NCBI GenBank assembly: GCA_029550865.1
Contig: JAKPGM010000034.1
Coordinates: forward strand, 1-64,000
Reading direction: 5' to 3'
Source: Bacteroidota bacterium
GTDB taxonomy: Bacteria > Bacteroidota > Bacteroidia > Bacteroidales > DTGW01
DNA length: 64,000 nucleotides
Shown: piece by piece, positions 1-7,244 of the stretch
How the letters are laid out: every line of letters starts with the position of its first letter
Position numbering within the stretch: position 1 is the first letter of the stretch
Position numbers and translations under genes: made by a program
The notes under the pieces: generated by a model
The model's input: the letters and a program-made list of their open reading frames with translations, nothing else
Database searches by the model: none
Told to the model about the DNA's origin: nothing

Positions 1-104
1 AAGCAACGTGTTAATAACCAGAATAACTCTGACGAGTTATTTCCGTTTATTAACACTAAGAATTATTATTATTATTTTTATTTTTAAATTTTCAATTTAA
101 ATAA

Positions 105-302
105 CCCAATCTGTGGTCCAAAGGATGGGGAGTACTTAATACTGACTCTAATTATGTACCTGGTGAATTTACACATCCGGTACAGTCAGTATTGCCTAAA
201 GGACAATTTCCTCGTCGATTGGTTTTCCCCGACAGCGAAAGGAAATCTAATCCTAACACCCCGGCTGAAGTATCTGTAACAACTCCAACTTGGTGGCAAT
301 AG
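105..302 (+). pseudogene. C-terminal fragment of a SusD/RagB-like outer-membrane lipoprotein
   Basis: The frame ending at the TAG at 300-302 reads as the last 65 residues of a SusD-like nutrient-binding lipoprotein: it contains LPKGQFPRRLVFPDSERKSN and ends in TPTWWQ, the kind of tail seen in SusD-like proteins. The two lipoprotein genes that follow are the usual partners of such a gene. Upstream of 105 all three forward frames are closed (stops at 85-87, 98-100 and 102-104) within an AT-rich, low-complexity stretch, so the rest of the gene is not continuous with this piece inside the window. Either the gene is frameshifted or decayed, or the first ~100 bases are misassembled. Family assignment is good; pseudogene status is a guess. 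Confidence 0.5.
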
Positions 303-328
303 ATTTATAACCATAAAATATTTCAACT

Positions 329-1078
329 ATGAAAAAAATATTTAAAATAATATACCTGCTGTTACTGCCTATCATCTTTGTCGCAGTAACAACTTCGTGC
401 GAGAGGGAAAAAGAATCAGAAGGGATTTCTCGGATTACCTATTTCCCCGACTTTAAAATGTCAGGAGATGAAGTTATTGTTCTTAATAAAGGTGATAATT
501 TTACTGACCCTGGTATAAAAGCATATGAAAATGGGGTAGAAATCCCTGTAAAATCCACTGTTATTGGCGACTACTTTCCTGCATCCTCACTTGATGTTAA
601 TACTCCAAACAAATACATCATTACTTATCTTGCAACTAACAAAGATGGTTTCGATGGTACTGCTCAACGAATCGTTTATGTAATTTCAACAGGAGATTTA
701 ATAAATAATATTGAAGGGCTTTATACCTCAACTGTAGTTAGAAATGGAGTTCAAAGTCCTCAATATCAAGATCTTAAATATATAATGATTCGTAAAAGCG
801 GCGATAATGTATACGAAATTTCAGATGCCATCGGAGGTTACTACGATTTAGGTCGCAAATATGGCGCCGATTATCGTGCTACTGGTGCTCAAATAACGGC
901 CAACAATATTGCCACAAATGATTTTGATTTAGGACCTTCTTTTGGCGTTGGTGCTTTTGGTGGAGTAGCTACCATTACCTCATTCACAGTAGATGCTTCT
1001 AACAAAACCATTACATTCGTAACCGAATGGGACGCTGGTTATACATTTGAAGTAACACTAACGCAAGTTCAACCTTAA
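329..1078 (+). CDS. Surface lipoprotein with Ig-like DUF5011/DUF5012-type domain, SusCD accessory
   Basis: A 249-residue lipoprotein. Residues 1-24 form a signal peptide ending in the lipobox TTSC (Cys24). The mature start EREKESE is charged and acidic, consistent with the Bacteroidota signal for export to the cell surface. Residues ~45-120 look like the Ig-like DUF5011 domain (SGDEVIVLNKGDNFTDPG, then a YIITYLATNKDGFDGTAQR segment); residues ~125-249 form a beta-rich second domain of the DUF5012 kind. It starts 26 bases after the SusD-like tail and 12 bases before the next lipoprotein, so it should be co-transcribed. In Bacteroides thetaiotaomicron a SusCD complex with two such extra lipoproteins (BT2261-2264) was found with peptides bound, so peptide uptake is a reasonable inference here. 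No enzymatic role is expected. Confidence 0.75.
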   Translation: MKKIFKIIYLLLLPIIFVAVTTSCEREKESEGISRITYFPDFKMSGDEVIVLNKGDNFTDPGIKAYENGVEIPVKSTVIGDYFPASSLDVNTPNKYIITYLATNKDGFDGTAQRIVYVISTGDLINNIEGLYTSTVVRNGVQSPQYQDLKYIMIRKSGDNVYEISDAIGGYYDLGRKYGADYRATGAQITANNIATNDFDLGPSFGVGAFGGVATITSFTVDASNKTITFVTEWDAGYTFEVTLTQVQP

Positions 1079-1090
1079 ATTAAACGAACT

Positions 1091-1603
1091 ATGAAAAACT
1101 ACAAATATTTATTAGCATTTATTCTCCCCATTGTAATTTTGGTAAGCTGCGAAACAATGGAGGAACCCAAAATAGAATATTCACCTGTATACCCCCTTTC
1201 GGGCGAATGGTTTGTTAAGTTTGAAGCCGAAACTTCGCCCGGAACTTTCGAAGACATCTATCACCTGGGGTATGTTAAAATTCTTACCTACAACACTGCT
1301 TATAATTCTAAGGATACCATGTGGATAGATGATCTTGGAAACACCTGGAGTTTTAAAATTAAATGTCCTATAAATGTTACTGCAAGGACTTTTGGCATGA
1401 ACGACTCAATGGTTAATTACGATACCAACTACCCAATAAAAATTTATATACGAGAAGGTATTGTTCTTCAAGGAAAGGGTCGTTCTATTTCGGGTGTGGT
1501 TACCGATAGTATTAGTTTCCTTATTGGATTTGAAGATGATCCAGGAACTGTATACCGTATATCAGGACATCGCAGAACTGGATTTATTGAAGATGAGCCT
1601 TGA
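1091..1603 (+). CDS. Lipid-binding putative hydrolase family lipoprotein (Lipid_bd, PF12888 type)
   Basis: A 170-residue lipoprotein with a signal peptide ending in the lipobox LVSC (Cys20), followed by an acidic start (ETMEEPK). The body has the pattern of the family named lipid-binding putative hydrolase: YPLSGEWFVKFEAE, then TAYNSKDTMWIDDLGNTWSF and IKIYIREGIV. These proteins are almost always the last gene of small SusC-SusD-lipoprotein loci, as here. The family name is historical; I see no catalytic motif, and the protein is more likely a surface accessory of the uptake complex. A strong terminator follows. Confidence 0.75.
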   Translation: MKNYKYLLAFILPIVILVSCETMEEPKIEYSPVYPLSGEWFVKFEAETSPGTFEDIYHLGYVKILTYNTAYNSKDTMWIDDLGNTWSFKIKCPINVTARTFGMNDSMVNYDTNYPIKIYIREGIVLQGKGRSISGVVTDSISFLIGFEDDPGTVYRISGHRRTGFIEDEP

Positions 1604-1625
1604 TAAAGGATAATAACAATTTTAG

Positions 1626-1662
1626 CGAAAGCTGTCAAGTAATGACAGCTTTCGTTTTTTTT
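1626..1662 (+). terminator. Rho-independent terminator of the SusCD-type locus
   Basis: A perfect 12-bp stem (CGAAAGCTGTCA / TGACAGCTTTCG) with a 5-base loop is followed directly by eight T residues. It lies 23 bases after the stop of the last lipoprotein gene. Confidence 0.9.
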
Positions 1663-1772
1663 ACATAACAGCTGTCATTTTTTTATTACCTTTACACAAA
1701 CATTTAATTACACTTTACATTTTGAATGTTATAAAATATTCTTCGAGTTTGCATATCTTAAAAAATAATAGT

Positions 1773-1880
1773 ATGATAAAACGAGCTCATATAGCAATAT
1801 TCACAACCGAGTATGAAGATAATTTCATATACCTGCTTGATTTTGTGGCACAAAACATATTACATGCGAGTTCCGTCCGA
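1773..1880 (-). repeat. Dispersed extragenic hairpin repeat, family 1, copy A
   Basis: Read on the minus strand this stretch begins CGGAACTCGCATGTAATATG, runs through AAAATCAAGCAGGTAT, contains an imperfect palindrome centred near 1820 (GTATGAAGATAATTTCATAT on the plus strand) and ends near GCTCGTTTTATC. The same sequence, with changes, occurs at 12205-12313 and 23041-23128. It fills most of the gap upstream of the DUF3822 gene and has no coding frame. Confidence 0.75.
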
Positions 1881-1912
1881 ACTATTTAAAAACATCTAAA
1901 AATTATATTCGA

Positions 1913-2761
1913 ATGAAAATTGTCAATGCCATTGATCCCAACTTTTCGCTGGGCCCCGAAAAAAAATATGAACTATACCTCGAAGGTAATGCCCAATTTA
2001 TTCAAATGGCCATTTTTGATTCTACAACAAACACTTTTGTAGGGGTCAAACAAATTTTTGCCGAACCTAACGATGCAGATGTTGATATCCTTTCTACCCT
2101 GTTCAAAGAACAGGAAATTATCCAGGGCAAATTTCAAAGCATCACCTTTGGATATTCTTCGTTTCGGGCTATGCTGGTTCCCCAGTCACTCTTCGATGCC
2201 AATCATCTTGAGGACTTTCTTAAATTTCATCATAAGATTGACGATAACGAAAAAATAATGTTCCATTTTATACCACCAGCCGATGCCTTCCTCATATATA
2301 CCTGTCCAATAACTATGGAAAATACGCTTAAATCAAAATTTGAACAGGTAAACATCAAACATCATGCTATCCCATTTATTCAGCAGGCATTGGGCAAAAA
2401 TTCCGAAAGCCATCAACCCATAGTACACCTATTTTTAGGGCAGGAATTTTTCGATATGCTGGTCATGAAACAGGGTAAAATACTGCTATTCAATTCATTT
2501 TATTACCAGAAATATACCGACATACTGTATTTTCTCGTCAATGTTTCAAACCTTTTCTCTATCCCACCCCATCATTCCCATATGTTTGTCGAGGGGAATA
2601 TTGACCATACCCAATATTCCAACATTGTTAATGAATTGAAAACCGTTTTTCCATTCATCACCGAAGAAAACCTTCCTGAGAACCTACTATATGCGAAAGA
2701 AATTTTAGCTTTGCCAGCTCATCAGCTTCAAACATTAGTAGGATTGAAACTATGCGTATAA
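1913..2761 (+). CDS. DUF3822 family protein
   Basis: A 282-residue cytoplasmic protein with no signal peptide or membrane segment. The opening (IDPNFSLGPEKKYELYLEG) and the overall layout fit DUF3822, a Bacteroidota-specific family with an ASKHA/actin-like fold that is almost always encoded just before rsmD. Its last ten bases overlap the rsmD start (2752), implying translational coupling. Its function is unknown; the constant pairing suggests a link to ribosome maturation or simply conserved order. Confidence 0.8.
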   Translation: MKIVNAIDPNFSLGPEKKYELYLEGNAQFIQMAIFDSTTNTFVGVKQIFAEPNDADVDILSTLFKEQEIIQGKFQSITFGYSSFRAMLVPQSLFDANHLEDFLKFHHKIDDNEKIMFHFIPPADAFLIYTCPITMENTLKSKFEQVNIKHHAIPFIQQALGKNSESHQPIVHLFLGQEFFDMLVMKQGKILLFNSFYYQKYTDILYFLVNVSNLFSIPPHHSHMFVEGNIDHTQYSNIVNELKTVFPFITEENLPENLLYAKEILALPAHQLQTLVGLKLCV

Positions 2762-3282
2762 TTGGAGGAAAGTACAAAGGAAGAATTCTCAAAGGAAAAG
2801 TAACGGAGGCAAGACCTACGACCGATTTTGCCAAGGAAAGCTTATTTAATATACTGAACAACTATTATTTTTTTGAAGAAATTTCCGTACTCGACCTATT
2901 TGCAGGCACAGGCGCCATAAGCTTTGAATTTGCCTCAAGGGGTTGCCAGCAAATTGATCTGATTGAATGGAACCCTCATAACTATCAATTTATCTGTAAT
3001 AACATCAAGGAACTCGAACTAGCTCATATTAAACCCTTAAAAGCCGATGTGTTTCAATATCTTCGGACTTGCAATAAAAAGTATGATGTAATTTTTGCAG
3101 ATCCCCCTTACGAAATGGAGGGTATTGCCGAAATTCCCGATTTGATTTTTTCTCGTCAGATGTTAAAACCTGAGGGTATGCTCATCCTGGAACATTCGAA
3201 GAACATTGATTTTCAACAACATTCAAAGTTTTGGCAATACCGAAAATATGGTGCCGTGCATTTTTCATTTTTTTTGCCGTAA
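2752..3282 (+). CDS. rsmD: 16S rRNA (guanine(966)-N(2))-methyltransferase RsmD
   Basis: A 176-residue SAM-dependent methyltransferase that modifies G966 of 16S rRNA in the assembled small-subunit intermediate. It shows the RsmD start MRIIGGKYKGRIL, the conserved ARPTTDFAKESLFNIL, SAM-binding motif I DLFAGTGAISFEFASRG and the catalytic motif IV DPPYE, all in order. Length is normal. It overlaps the DUF3822 gene by ten bases. The following intergenic stretch holds the tRNA-Asp promoter. Confidence 0.93.
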   Translation: MRIIGGKYKGRILKGKVTEARPTTDFAKESLFNILNNYYFFEEISVLDLFAGTGAISFEFASRGCQQIDLIEWNPHNYQFICNNIKELELAHIKPLKADVFQYLRTCNKKYDVIFADPPYEMEGIAEIPDLIFSRQMLKPEGMLILEHSKNIDFQQHSKFWQYRKYGAVHFSFFLP

Positions 3283-3287
3283 AATCT

Positions 3288-3318
3288 TTTGTAGTTAAAA
3301 AAAATAATACTACATTTG
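3288..3318 (+). promoter_or_regulatory. Promoter of tRNA-Asp (Bacteroidota-type)
   Basis: TTTG at 3288-3291 and TACATTTG at 3311-3318 are separated by 19 bases, matching the Bacteroidota primary sigma consensus (TTTG, about 19-21 bases, TAnnTTTG). The tRNA begins 28 bases after the -7 element. Confidence 0.75.
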
Positions 3319-3346
3319 CACCGCTGAAAAACAAATCAGCTAAAGA

Positions 3347-3420
3347 GGTTCGGTAGTTCAGCTGGTTAGAATACATGCCTGTCACGCATGGGGTCGCGGG
3401 TTCGAGTCCCGTCCGAACCG
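3347..3420 (+). tRNA. tRNA-Asp (anticodon GTC)
   Basis: The 74-nt cloverleaf has a perfect 7-bp acceptor stem (GGTTCGG / CCGAACC) with discriminator G, a D arm with AGCTGGTTAGA, an anticodon loop CTGTCAC (anticodon GTC), and a T arm GCGGGTTCGAGTCCCGT. The 3' CCA is not encoded; the gene is followed by CTAAAC. Confidence 0.96.
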
Positions 3421-3460
3421 CTAAACTTAAAAAAAATATTAACTAATTCGCAATTTTGTT

Positions 3461-3468
3461 TATATTTG
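3461..3468 (+). promoter_or_regulatory. Promoter -7 element of the aromatic operon
   Basis: TATATTTG matches TAnnTTTG. It would start transcription a few bases before the leader ATG at 3483, giving a nearly leaderless leader-peptide mRNA. I see no good TTG at the expected -33 distance, so only this half is supported. Confidence 0.6.
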
Positions 3469-3482
3469 CAAAAAAGAATTAT

Positions 3483-3554
3483 ATGACCTGTTTTAGCCAC
3501 GTATATTTTTATTTCTTTTTTTGGTTTACTTCGGCAATACCGGGGCTAAAATAG
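3483..3554 (+). CDS. Leader peptide of the aromatic amino acid operon (Phe/Tyr-rich)
   Basis: A 23-residue frame, ATG 3483 to TAG 3552-3554. Residues 8-15 read YFYFFFWF and there is one more Phe at residue 4, so the peptide carries six Phe, two Tyr and one Trp. The run of aromatic codons (3504-3527) lies just downstream of the left arm of the first hairpin, and the stop codon falls inside its right arm. This is the geometry of a translation-sensing attenuator, comparable in logic to pheL of enteric bacteria. It precedes pheA and the other aromatic genes. There is no sequence homology to argue from; the support is composition, position and the RNA structures. Confidence 0.85.
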   Translation: MTCFSHVYFYFFFWFTSAIPGLK

Positions 3555-3604
3555 GTTTGACATAATAGTATCAAAAGTCCCGGTGAATGCCGGGATTTTT
3601 TTTT
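3488..3604 (+). promoter_or_regulatory. Transcription attenuator of the pheA-aro operon
   Basis: Three mutually exclusive pairings are visible. 1:2, the pause hairpin: CTGTTTTAGCC (3488-3498) with GGCTAAAATAG (3544-3554), one mismatch. 2:3, the antiterminator: GGCA plus ACCGGG (3533-3544) with CCCGGT plus TGCC (3579-3591). 3:4, the terminator: TCCCGG (3578-3583) with CCGGGA (3590-3595), followed by nine T (3596-3604). A ribosome stalled on the Phe/Tyr codons would block arm 1 and favour 2:3 (read-through); one that finishes at the stop codon would cover arm 2 and let 3:4 terminate. pheA starts 18 bases further on. Confidence 0.85.
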
Positions 3605-3621
3605 AATATAACAGTAATGAT

Positions 3622-4479
3622 ATGAGTACAAAAAAAGCTGTAAAACGGATTGCTATCCAGGGAGGATTCGGAGCATTCCATGAAATTGCTGCCAAACACT
3701 ACTTCGAAAATGAAGAAATAGAAATTGTTACGGCAAATACCTTTAAAGACCTTTTTAAATCGTTACGCAACAACCACGCCGACCTGGGGATTATGGCCAT
3801 AGAAAACTCGATAGCGGGTAGCATTTTGCCAAACTATACTTTGCTTCTCGAATCGAACATGAAAATTATCGGAGAAATTTACCTACGCATCAAGCAAAAT
3901 CTGGCCGCCTTGCCTGGAACCCGTATCGAAGACATAGAAGAAGTATATTCCCACCCCATTGCCCTGTTACAATGTCAGCTTTTCTTCGACAATTATCCAC
4001 ATATTAAGCTGGTCGACAGTATCGATACTGCTCTCAGTGCCAAAGAAATAGCGGAGAAGAAGCTAAAAAATCGCGCTGCCATTTGCTCAAAGCTGGCTGC
4101 CGAAAAATATGGTCTTGAAATCATAGCCGAGGGCATTGAAACCAACAAAACCAATTATACCCGCTTCTTAATACTTTCCGATCGTATTGGATATCATAAA
4201 GTTAGCAAAGTGCTCAATAAGGCTTCTTTAAGTTTTGCACTCAAACACGAAACAGGAAGCCTATCGAAAGTGTTATCTATATTGTCGTACTATGGTATAA
4301 ATTTAACGAAAATACAATCCATGCCCATACCTGGAAAAGATTGGGAATATCAATTTTTTGTAGATGTTACGTTTGACGATTATGTAATGTACCGGCAATC
4401 GCTCGATGCAATCAGGCCCTTTACATCGGGACTCGAGATCATGGGCGAATATGCCAAAGGTAAAACAGTGATGGAATAA
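3622..4479 (+). CDS. pheA: Prephenate dehydratase
   Basis: A 285-residue monofunctional prephenate dehydratase converting prephenate to phenylpyruvate, the committed step to Phe. The PDT domain (~8-190) has the start IAIQGGFGAFHEIAA, MAIENSIAGSI, and the catalytic NYTRF motif. A C-terminal ACT domain (~200-280) has GSLSKVLSILSYYGINL and so is the likely Phe-sensing site; the usual ESRP signature is replaced by KIQSMP. It has no chorismate mutase domain, which is supplied by the next gene 11 bases downstream. It is the first gene of the operon and is under the attenuator. Confidence 0.93.
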   Translation: MSTKKAVKRIAIQGGFGAFHEIAAKHYFENEEIEIVTANTFKDLFKSLRNNHADLGIMAIENSIAGSILPNYTLLLESNMKIIGEIYLRIKQNLAALPGTRIEDIEEVYSHPIALLQCQLFFDNYPHIKLVDSIDTALSAKEIAEKKLKNRAAICSKLAAEKYGLEIIAEGIETNKTNYTRFLILSDRIGYHKVSKVLNKASLSFALKHETGSLSKVLSILSYYGINLTKIQSMPIPGKDWEYQFFVDVTFDDYVMYRQSLDAIRPFTSGLEIMGEYAKGKTVME

Positions 4480-4490
4480 AGTTAGAAAAG

Positions 4491-5573
4491 ATGGAACCAA
4501 TGAATTTACAACCCTTCACCTTTGAAGGTATTTCAACAGATCGGCCGTTGGTAATAGCAGGCCCCTGCAGCGCCGAATCGGAAGCACAGATGGTACAAAC
4601 AGCCCAGCAACTGGCTGCATTGGGGATTAAAATTTTCCGTGCAGGGATATGGAAACCCCGTACACGCCCGGGAACCTTTGAAGGTTATGGTTCACTGGCA
4701 CTACCCTGGATGCAGAGTGTTAAAGAGGCAACCGGTATGCTTACCGCAACCGAAGTTGCAAATGTTAAGCACGTTTACGAAGCCTTAAAAGCCGGTATAG
4801 ATATCCTGTGGATTGGTGCTCGCACCTCTGCCAACCCCTTTGCTGTGCAGGAAATTGCCGACGCCCTGCGAGGGGTAGATGTACCTGTTATGGTTAAAAA
4901 CCCTGTCAACCCCGATCTCGAGCTATGGATTGGTGCCATCGAACGCCTATATATGGCCGGAGTAACCCGACTAGCTGCTGGACATCGTGGCTTTTCTACC
5001 TACGAAAAAACTGCCTACCGTAATGATCCTAACTGGCAAATACCCATTGAGCTTCGTCGTAGAATACCTAATATCCCTTTAATCATCGACCCAAGTCACA
5101 TCTGTGGTAAACGCTATACACTCTTCGAAATTACGCAAAAGGCAATGGACCTTAATTACGATGGTATAATCATCGAATCACACATCGATCCCGATCATGC
5201 TCTTAGCGATGCCAAGCAACAGTTACGCCCCGATCAGCTGGGTGAATTGCTTAAAAAACTGGTCATCCGAAAAGAATACATTGAAAACGGATCGCTGGTA
5301 ACCATCGAAGAACTTCGTTCCCAGATCGATAAAATTGACGATAAAATTGTAGAACTACTCGAAAAACGCATGCATATTGCCGAAGAAATTGGAAAAATTA
5401 AGAAAGAAAATAATATTGCTGTATTACAAACCAAACGATGGCACCAGATTATCACCCAACGCATGAAAGAAGCCAGGGAAAAAGGACTGAGCGAGCATTT
5501 TATCGAAAATATTTTTAGGGCTATTCACGAGGAATCCATCAATCACCAAACACGCATCATGAACGAAAATTAG
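4491..5573 (+). CDS. Bifunctional DAHP synthase / chorismate mutase (type I-beta DAHPS, AroQ mutase)
   Basis: A 360-residue fusion. Residues ~1-260 are a KdsA-like (type I-beta) 3-deoxy-7-phosphoheptulonate synthase that condenses PEP and erythrose 4-phosphate: IAGPCSAES, FRAGIWKPRTRPGTFEGYG, DPSHICGKR and the metal-binding IIIESHIDPDHALSDAKQQL. Residues ~268-355 are an AroQ-type chorismate mutase (IEELRSQIDKIDDKIVELLEKR, then the basic IGKIKKENN). This order, synthase first and mutase last, is the fusion described from Prevotella, where prephenate binding to the mutase inhibits the synthase. It therefore supplies both the entry of the shikimate pathway and the substrate for the upstream PheA. 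Confidence 0.93.
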   Translation: MEPMNLQPFTFEGISTDRPLVIAGPCSAESEAQMVQTAQQLAALGIKIFRAGIWKPRTRPGTFEGYGSLALPWMQSVKEATGMLTATEVANVKHVYEALKAGIDILWIGARTSANPFAVQEIADALRGVDVPVMVKNPVNPDLELWIGAIERLYMAGVTRLAAGHRGFSTYEKTAYRNDPNWQIPIELRRRIPNIPLIIDPSHICGKRYTLFEITQKAMDLNYDGIIIESHIDPDHALSDAKQQLRPDQLGELLKKLVIRKEYIENGSLVTIEELRSQIDKIDDKIVELLEKRMHIAEEIGKIKKENNIAVLQTKRWHQIITQRMKEAREKGLSEHFIENIFRAIHEESINHQTRIMNEN

Positions 5574-5582
5574 ACCCATTTC

Positions 5583-6623
5583 ATGGAAGAAATTGTACTG
5601 AAGACTGAAAATAAAATCTCGAAAATACTTATCGGGGAAAAAATTGAAAACTTAACTCATTATCTTCCTACGAATAAGAAGATTATAATCCTCACCGATA
5701 CTAACGTTCTCAAGCACTATCGACATAAGTTACCTCCTTATCCGATAATAGAAATAGGAACTGGCGAGGGAATAAAAAATTTAAGTACTATCGACTATAT
5801 CATGGGACAGCTTATACGGCACGAGGCCGACCGTAGCTCGTATCTGGTAGGAATAGGAGGAGGTATTGTATGCGACATTGCTGGTTTTGCTGCTTCTATA
5901 TACATGCGGGGCATTCGCTTTGGCTTTGTTAGTACTACCCTGCTCAGTCAAGTCGATGCCAGTGTGGGGGGTAAAAACGGGGTAAACTACGAAGGGTATA
6001 AAAATATGGTAGGGGTATTTAACCAGCCCGATTTTGTAATATGCGATACCTCGATGCTTACAACGCTGCCACGCGAAGAATACATAGGAGGATATGCCGA
6101 AATAATCAAGCATGGATGTATTCGCAGTCATGAATTATTTGAATTTCTCGAAAACAATGTATCCCGAGCTCTTGCTTACGATTCCCACGTTATCGAGCAC
6201 TGTGTAGCGCAATCGGTACGTATCAAAGCCGCAGTAGTTGAAAACGATGAACGTGAAAAAGGCGAAAGACGTATTCTGAACTTTGGTCACACCTTTGCCC
6301 ATGCCATCGAAAAAATCACAGCCTTGCCCCATGGAAAGGCTGTTTCCATTGGAATGAACTATGCTTCCTATATTTCCTATCAATTGGGAATGATTTCTGA
6401 AAATGATTATAGGCGAATTCGTGAGCTGATTACACGTTTTCAGCTTCCTACCAATTTTGACTTTGAACCCAATACCCTTGTGGATGCCATGCGGAAAGAT
6501 AAAAAACGCGAGGGCGACGACATTCACCTGGTTTTGCTCGAAGCTATCGGTAATGCCATAGTTAAACCTGTAACATACAATCAACTTAAAACATTCGTCC
6601 ATGATTTGTGTAAGCATCAGTGA
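5583..6623 (+). CDS. aroB: 3-dehydroquinate synthase
   Basis: A 346-residue NAD-dependent enzyme making 3-dehydroquinate from DAHP. It shows the nucleotide-binding GIGGGIVCDIAGFAASIYMRG, the SVGGKNGVN segment, GGYAEIIKHG, and the metal-ligand regions NFGHTFAHAIE and LPHGKAVSIGMNYA. Length is normal. It starts nine bases after the DAHPS fusion and its 3' end overlaps aroD by 23 bases. Confidence 0.95.
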   Translation: MEEIVLKTENKISKILIGEKIENLTHYLPTNKKIIILTDTNVLKHYRHKLPPYPIIEIGTGEGIKNLSTIDYIMGQLIRHEADRSSYLVGIGGGIVCDIAGFAASIYMRGIRFGFVSTTLLSQVDASVGGKNGVNYEGYKNMVGVFNQPDFVICDTSMLTTLPREEYIGGYAEIIKHGCIRSHELFEFLENNVSRALAYDSHVIEHCVAQSVRIKAAVVENDEREKGERRILNFGHTFAHAIEKITALPHGKAVSIGMNYASYISYQLGMISENDYRRIRELITRFQLPTNFDFEPNTLVDAMRKDKKREGDDIHLVLLEAIGNAIVKPVTYNQLKTFVHDLCKHQ

Positions 6624-7242
6624 ATCGAACTTTGAAAAATGCCTTGAACTGGTGAAAAAGTTTGAACTGGCCGAGGTACGTCTCGACTTGTGTCGTTTTA
6701 ATACATCACAAATCGAAAAGATATTTTCGTCGGGTCAACGTCTGATTGCCACCTATCGACCTTCGAAAGAAGTTACAGAAAAAGAACGAGCTGAAGGATT
6801 ACTGGCTGCCATTCGTTCGGGAGCAAAATATGTGGATGTTGAAATTGAAACCGATTATGCCTTCAAGCATAACATAATAACCGAAGCGGTTCTCCACAAC
6901 TGCGATGTTATCATTTCGTACCACAACTTTGAGCACACCCCAACCCTTGAACAGCTAAAAATCGTCATCAATCAATGCTTTGATATGGGGGCAAACGTAG
7001 CTAAGGTAGCCTGTATGGTAAACGAACCTTCGGATAATGCTCGATTGCTTGCACTTTATCAGTCAGGCAAGCGGATCGTTGCCTTGGGGATGGGCGAACT
7101 GGGAAAAATTTCACGCATAGCAGCACCATTCATGGGGGCAGAATTTACATTTGCTTCGGCAAATGATGAATTTTCGACTGCTCCGGGACAGATTAGCTAT
7201 TACAAACTCAACACCATTATCGAACTTCTTAAAAATTCATAG
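6601..7242 (+). CDS. aroD: 3-dehydroquinate dehydratase, type I
   Basis: A 213-residue type I (Schiff-base) dehydroquinase. Seen are AEVRLDLCRF, the general-base His in ISYHNFEHTP, the Schiff-base Lys in NVAKVACMV, and GMGELGKISR followed by the substrate-loop segment TAPGQIS. It overlaps aroB by 23 bases and is followed by aroC after two bases, so translation should be tightly coupled. Confidence 0.93.
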   Translation: MICVSISESNFEKCLELVKKFELAEVRLDLCRFNTSQIEKIFSSGQRLIATYRPSKEVTEKERAEGLLAAIRSGAKYVDVEIETDYAFKHNIITEAVLHNCDVIISYHNFEHTPTLEQLKIVINQCFDMGANVAKVACMVNEPSDNARLLALYQSGKRIVALGMGELGKISRIAAPFMGAEFTFASANDEFSTAPGQISYYKLNTIIELLKNS

Positions 7243-7244
7243 GC

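Noticed and set aside
3622-4479. Bifunctional chorismate mutase/prephenate dehydratase, as in E. coli PheA
   Set aside because: There is no mutase domain; the protein starts directly with the dehydratase domain, and the mutase is fused to the DAHP synthase downstream.
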